A stretch of DNA of 64,000 nucleotides, from NCBI GenBank assembly GCA_001600415.1, contig BCJX01000004.1, forward strand, positions 2,131,064 to 2,195,063. The letters run 5' to 3'. Below the pieces are notes generated by a model that was given only the letters and a program-made list of their open reading frames with translations, was not told where the DNA came from and searched no databases. Shown one piece after another: positions 59,759 through 64,000 of the stretch (the stretch's first letter is position 1; each line of letters begins with the position of its first letter). The stretch comes from Pascua guehoae (taxonomy: Eukaryota; Basidiomycota; Tremellomycetes; Trichosporonales; Trichosporonaceae). Made by a program: the position numbers and the translations under genes.

Positions 59759-62539
59759 ATGCCTGACTCGGAACGCGACACGACATTCCGCATCGCCGCC
59801 TTCAGCGGCTACAACAATGACCGCTTGTACGCGCACCCTCTGCATTCAACACACTGATGACGCAGCGATGCACTCCAGCGCCAGGCAGAGACCAGCGGCG
59901 CACACGTCTTATTTGGCGACTACCTCGCCGAGATGGTGGGTACTCTTGTCGCGTCTGAATAGTCTAGTCGGTTAGGGCGTGGGTCTCATACGCTGTATGA
60001 GCCTCGAGCGAGGCAGCGATCCCAAAACCCGAGTTCGATTCTCGGTTCGGACAGTCCTTTTTCTGTGCGCGCATGGGAGGTGCAAAGGGTTGCTGAAAGC
60101 GTTCGCGACGATGGTTGGAGGATAGCAACCGTGGCGCCAAAGGGGCCAACATTCGAGGTCGCCCCTAGAATGGTCATCTTCCAAGGCGTTTGGCATCGTC
60201 ATCGTCCATTGATCATCCGCTCGCCTCAGTCACCATGTCGCGCTCAACGCTGACCCAAAGAACCTCTCATGGCGCGCGCTCGAGATCCAGGAAGACCCCA
60301 CGCGCGGGTACGAGGAAATGTTTCTCAGACACCTCGTTCCTGCTGCAAAGGCCATTGCTGCCAACAAGTGCAAGGTAGTCACCAACGCTGGCGCCCTCAA
60401 TGCCCGTGGGTGCGCTGAGGCGGTTGTCAAGATCCTGCACAAGCAAGGTCTCAACCTGAAGGTGAGTGGGCGTTGAGGACCTTTGGAAACAGCCTGGGGA
60501 CATCAGCACCTGGAGTCTAACGCCCAGGTCGCCTACGTCGAGGGCGACAATATCATTTCACGCCTCGGTGAACTCGAGGCCGGAGGCGAGATCATCAAGC
60601 ACCTCGAAGGCGACGGCCGCGAACTCCGTGACTGGAAGCACAAGCCCATTTCAGCCAACGCGTACGTGGGCGCCAGGGGCGTGCATGCCGCGCTCGAGGC
60701 CGGGGCGGACATTGTCATTTCAGGCCGCTGCACGGACGCGTCGCCGGTCATCGCCGCTGCCGTGTGGTGGCACCGGTGGTCTTGGGACGACTACAATGCC
60801 CTCGCTGGTGCTCTCCTCGCGGGCCACTGCATTGTAAGTTACGACAGGCGGGTGGCTCTTATGATAGTATGCTGACAGGCAGGAATGTGGCGCGTACGTG
60901 TCGGGTGGCAACTCGAGTGGCTTCAAGGCGTACAAGGACACATACTTTAACTTTTCCATGGGCATTGCGGAGATTGCTCGCGATGGTACCTTTGTGATCA
61001 CCAAGCGTAAGCAGCGAGCAACTCGTTGACCTCGCTGACCAGCAGAGCCCAAGAAGAATGGGTTCAATGGTGTCGTCAACACTGTCACCGTGCGCTCGCA
61101 GATTCTGTACGAGATCCAGGGAAACGTGAGTTCTTCGCAAACGGAAACTACAGCGAGTAGCGTGGTATTGCCAGTCGCCCGAGTTTGAGCACACTCTGTG
61201 CTGAGGACTCGTTTACTAGACGGTAGATGACAGCACGATGCCCTTTGCGAATGCTTGTCATAAGAATTGAGCTGATTTACCCTAGATTTACCTCAACCCC
61301 GACGTCCAGGGAATCCTCGACGACGTCACGGTCACCGAGGTGGCACCCGACCGCGTTCGCGTGACGGGTGTTCGTGGCGAAGCACCCCCAGTGACCACCA
61401 AGGCCGCTATCTGCGGCATTGCGGGCTACCAGGCCGAGACCTACGTCTTTGGTACTGGCCTTGATATCAAGGGTGAGTGCAAGAACTCGCCGCGTCACTC
61501 GGTGGATATAAGTACTGACGACCACAGAAAAGTTTGAGACACTCCGCCTCCAGATCTACAACTATCTCGGTGACAGGGTCAAAGACTTCACCGTCCTGGA
61601 CTTGACGCAGTACGGTGTTGCGCAGGAAGACCCCGAGGACGAGGCTCTTGGCACCGCCTTGCTCCGCGTCTTTGCGCAGGCGCCAAAGAGAGAGGCCTTT
61701 GGACCCGTGGGCCTCGTCGAGCTCATCAACCCTGAGGGCCTTGGCCACTTCCCTGGTTTCCACTGGGTCGTGAGTGTTTGAAAGCACACATGTTGTTGGG
61801 CTATAGCTAACTTGCCACAGATGGATTTCCGCAGTGCGTTTGCGGGATGACTGCAGTCTGGCTTAGTCGTTCACTATTTGCTCACCCCCAGGCTGTGCTC
61901 CCAAGCCGTACGTCGAGTACTGGCCGGGCACGATTTCGCAAAACCTCCTTCCGCTCACTGTCCGCTTTATTGGCTCCAAAGACGAGCTTCACGTGGCGCC
62001 AGTCGCAAACACGAAAGCGGTCATTGCGCAGAAGGACTATGACTCTGCAGAGCCCCTGGTCGCTGGGGCCTACGGACCGACGACGCGCGCCCCGATCGGT
62101 CGCATTGTGCACGCGCGTTCAGGAGTGAGTTCTCGCCTGAAGCCCATCTGGTACAACAAAGCTAACGCCGCAGGACAAGGGAGGTAGTGCGTATCCGGCC
62201 CAGCACTTGCACCTTCCCTGCTGAAGGAACCCGAACCACTGACACACAGACGCCAACGTCGGCTTCTTTGTCCGCAACGCCGACGAGTACCCGTGGCTCA
62301 AGTCGCTTCTCTCCAAAAAGGAGCTGGAGCGCATGCTCGCCAAGGAGTACAAGGACAACCGCCTCGAGCGTGTAGAGTTCCCAGGCATGCTCGCGGTCCA
62401 CTTTGTCATTCACGATTATCTCGACAAGGGCGTGTCGTCAACTGCGAGGCTGGACTCGCTCGCCAAGAGTGTCGCCGAATATCTTCGCGCAAAGTATGTC
62501 GACCTGCCGAACAAGTTCCTCGCTAGGGGTGAGATTTAG
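59759..62539 (+). CDS. AtuA-family (DUF1446) protein, acyclic terpene utilisation type
   Basis: Twelve exons: 59759-59826, 59866-59935, 60261-60461, 60528-60833, 60883-61006, 61046-61125, 61286-61472, 61528-61769, 61821-61833, 61892-62124, 62174-62186 and 62250-62539; 608 residues. AtuA core: IAAFSGYNNDRFDALQRQAE, VLFGDYLAEM joined to NLSWRALEI, KCKVVTNAGALNARGCAEAV, DIVISGRCTDASPVIAAAVW, CGAYVSGGNSSGF, LYEIQGNIYLNPDV. The C-terminal AtuA-like domain starts at HARSGDKGGNANVGFFVRN. Exons 9 and 11 are 13 nt each and are needed for MDFRSCAPKPYVEYW and SGDKGGNANVG. Intron 2 (325 nt) contains a tRNA gene; the acceptor before exon 6 is a NAGNAG pair. In bacteria AtuA acts in citronellol/geraniol breakdown; the fungal substrate is not known to me. 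Confidence 0.9.
59953..60053 (+). tRNA. trnM-CAT: Elongator-type tRNA-Met (CAT) with a 28-nt intron, inside an AtuA-gene intron
   Basis: Acceptor stem GTCTGAA pairs with TTCGGAC (one T-G wobble), discriminator A60053. The A-box TAGTCTAGTCGG is a near-perfect match; the B-box is GAGTTCGATTC; T-arm CCGAG/CTCGG is perfect. The anticodon loop reads CTCATA-A with CAT at 59987-59989, interrupted after position 37 by an intron at 59991-60018. The intron contains TATGAG, exactly complementary to CTCATA around the anticodon, as expected of eukaryotic pre-tRNAs, and the anticodon stem TGGG/CCCA closes with a T-T at 31-39. The gene starts 17 nt after the 5' splice site of the host intron, on the same strand. 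Confidence 0.88.
60058..60062 (+). terminator. RNA polymerase III terminator (T5)
   Basis: TTTTT begins four bases after the end of the tRNA body, the normal place and length for a Pol III stop. It lies inside the protein-gene intron. Confidence 0.8.
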
Positions 62540-62652
62540 TTGTGGGGGTTAGAAACTTGCCGTATGTGCAGTTTAGAAGAGCAACGCGAGGGAGAATTCT
62601 GGGAGCGTTTTTGTGGTTGTGGACATGCAAGTGCAGATGGTCACATTCTCAC

Positions 62653-64000
62653 TCATCTATCCCGTACCGTCGAAGATTTCCCACAGTATTTACACTTGTT
62701 GTGTGGCTTCACTTCAGGCTTTCCAAGCCCCATCCACTCATACCCCACCGTCTCTGCTCGGTACTGGTAGTCTACGACCTTTGCGCGGTGTTCCTTGTGG
62801 GTGCGGAACTCCACCAGGTGGTGAACCCGGCGTAACATTTCCTCGTGGGAGACCCATTTATCGGGAGAATAGGGCCTCATTAGGCATGAACGCCACAGGA
62901 TCGCAGCACGAAGGCGGCGTTGAACGAGAGCGTAATGGGTATTTTTGAAGGTAGCTGGAGTGTGCGGGTCCTTGATAAAGGACTCGTATTGGCATGGCTC
63001 GTGCAGGCCGAGGGCAGCCGACGAAAATGACGCGGCGCCGACAAAAACAAGGCGGACAGGATTTTGCGAGGTCCCTATCGCCTTTGTAAATGTGTGCATG
63101 ACTGGGCCGAGGAGGTTGTGGTGGGTGAAACGCGAATTTAAGAATCCGAGCCCGTCGTCTTCGTCTATCATAACCTCGTTCGCTTTGAAGTTGGGGCGCA
63201 ACCCGTTACATCGTTCGATATCGTCATCCGAGGCCGACAGGAGCTTGATATTCGACTGCGTCCCACCCGTCCAATTGAGCCAATCCTCGTCGAATATGTA
63301 AACACACTCTTCGAGTACATCTAGGATCTCACTCTTCATCCAATGGATGTGCAGTGGGTCTTCAGGCCTCAACGGCGGGGGGTGAATCCCGGTGATCAAC
63401 TCCGGGGGACAAGGAATCCCGACATTGACAACCGTCCGTCGCTGACCGAAGGCATGTCCAAAAAGAGGTATGCTGTCAAAGAGGTGCTCGCGAGGGCGGG
63501 TGAAGGCGACCACCGTATCGGCCTTGACGGTTCGCGAGGCTCTTGAAATAACTGAAGCTTCACCTTCCCAGCCGCAAGGAATAATGCGCAGGATAGAAAT
63601 CCGTTCGGGCAAGGAAGGGATAGACCAATCTTCCCGATTGGGCGGCAGGACGAGATCGAGTACACGAGTGGATTGAAAATCGTCGCTGTTGCCGCCCCCG
63701 ACGAACTGTCCGTCCGGGATCAGACGAGCGGTGGCATATTTGGAGGCGAGACCAACTTGAAAGAAGAGAGGAGGACCCCTGTAGGATTCCCAGTCGAAAT
63801 GACCCGTAGAGTCTCGTTCACCAGACAGGTCCATACATTTCTGAGGAGGGATAGCGTCCCTTTCGAGAGCCTCTCGGGAACAAGGCGTAGTGATCCCCAT
63901 GTGCCACGTAATGTCTTTGTCGACCAGCCTCTTGAACTCTTGGCTCACGAGGCGCAAATTCTCGCGGGGCAGGGGCGTGTTGTCGTAGATGTTTTCACAA
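62653..64000 (-). CDS. F-box-like protein of unknown function, 5' end missing
   Basis: One open frame of about 449 residues runs from the window edge to a stop at 62653; the start is outside. The visible N-terminus (LPRENLRLVSQEFKRLVDKD) resembles the second half of an F-box (LRLVS..F..L). The rest has no repeat or domain I recognise; it contains SFSSAALGLHEPCQYESF-like segments and ends in a CxxC pair (HNKCKYCGKSSTVRDR). The composition is less GC-biased than in the housekeeping genes and there are no visible introns, in line with a fast-evolving lineage-specific family. It is convergent with the AtuA gene, 113 nt between stops. The F-box call is tentative. Confidence 0.5.
   Translation of the reverse strand, partial: CENIYDNTPLPRENLRLVSQEFKRLVDKDITWHMGITTPCSREALERDAIPPQKCMDLSGERDSTGHFDWESYRGPPLFFQVGLASKYATARLIPDGQFVGGGNSDDFQSTRVLDLVLPPNREDWSIPSLPERISILRIIPCGWEGEASVISRASRTVKADTVVAFTRPREHLFDSIPLFGHAFGQRRTVVNVGIPCPPELITGIHPPPLRPEDPLHIHWMKSEILDVLEECVYIFDEDWLNWTGGTQSNIKLLSASDDDIERCNGLRPNFKANEVMIDEDDGLGFLNSRFTHHNLLGPVMHTFTKAIGTSQNPVRLVFVGAASFSSAALGLHEPCQYESFIKDPHTPATFKNTHYALVQRRLRAAILWRSCLMRPYSPDKWVSHEEMLRRVHHLVEFRTHKEHRAKVVDYQYRAETVGYEWMGLGKPEVKPHNKCKYCGKSSTVRDR

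Overview
The window is about 64 kb of GC-rich nuclear DNA from a basidiomycete yeast. The many short introns (mostly 35-330 nt) with GTGAGT/GTACGT-type donors, the CTAAC/CTGAC branch boxes lying almost on top of the 3' AG, the Met30-type F-box protein and the Mug135-like small protein point to Tremellomycetes, most likely Trichosporonales (Trichosporon/Cutaneotrichosporon/Apiotrichum/Vanrija type). The genus is an inference. Sequencing gaps lie at 9795-9994, 22963-23438 and 51191-51207, and single Ns sit in homopolymers.

Layout. 1-2640 (-): Met30/sconB F-box/WD40 sulfur regulator, 3' end cut by the window edge. 2641-7951: gene-free. 7952-10199 (+): RCC1-like propeller. 10635-12216 (-): nicotinamide riboside kinase, divergent from 12676-14890 (+) arginyl-tRNA synthetase. 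16674-17534 (+): mitochondrial ribosomal protein uS10m. 18640-20065 (-): alpha-SNAP/SEC17, divergent from 20511-22027 (+) U2AF1. 22568-23973 (+): gene broken by a gap. 24223-27185 (-): LysM protein without signal peptide. 27491-28221 (+): Mug135-like protein. 28479-32019 (-): SF3B1. 32476-33096 (+): LAMTOR2/roadblock-like. 33286-34835 (-): SEC13, divergent from 35172-36934 (+) MCMBP. 37137-39073 (-): V-ATPase subunit B. 40728-42909 (+): laccase-type multicopper oxidase. 43595-44643 (-): PTH2, divergent from 44890-46880 (+) NAA50. 47449-50257 (-): Myb/SANT-like regulator. 50258-56788: 6.5 kb with no recognisable gene. 56789-59073 (-): CaiB/BaiF CoA-transferase, divergent from 59759-62539 (+) AtuA-family protein, whose second intron carries a complete tRNA-Met gene. 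62653-64000 (-): F-box-like protein, 5' end cut by the edge.

How the genes relate. Most are unrelated housekeeping genes in alternating divergent and convergent pairs. Two links stand out. The two proteins that define the 3' end of introns (U2AF1 for the AG, SF3B1 for the branch region) are both here, in DNA whose own introns place branch site and AG unusually close. The CoA-transferase/AtuA pair looks like a small catabolic module for a CoA-linked acid or terpenoid. All exon coordinates were derived by hand from splice signals, reading-frame continuity and remembered family patterns. No alignment or database search was run.
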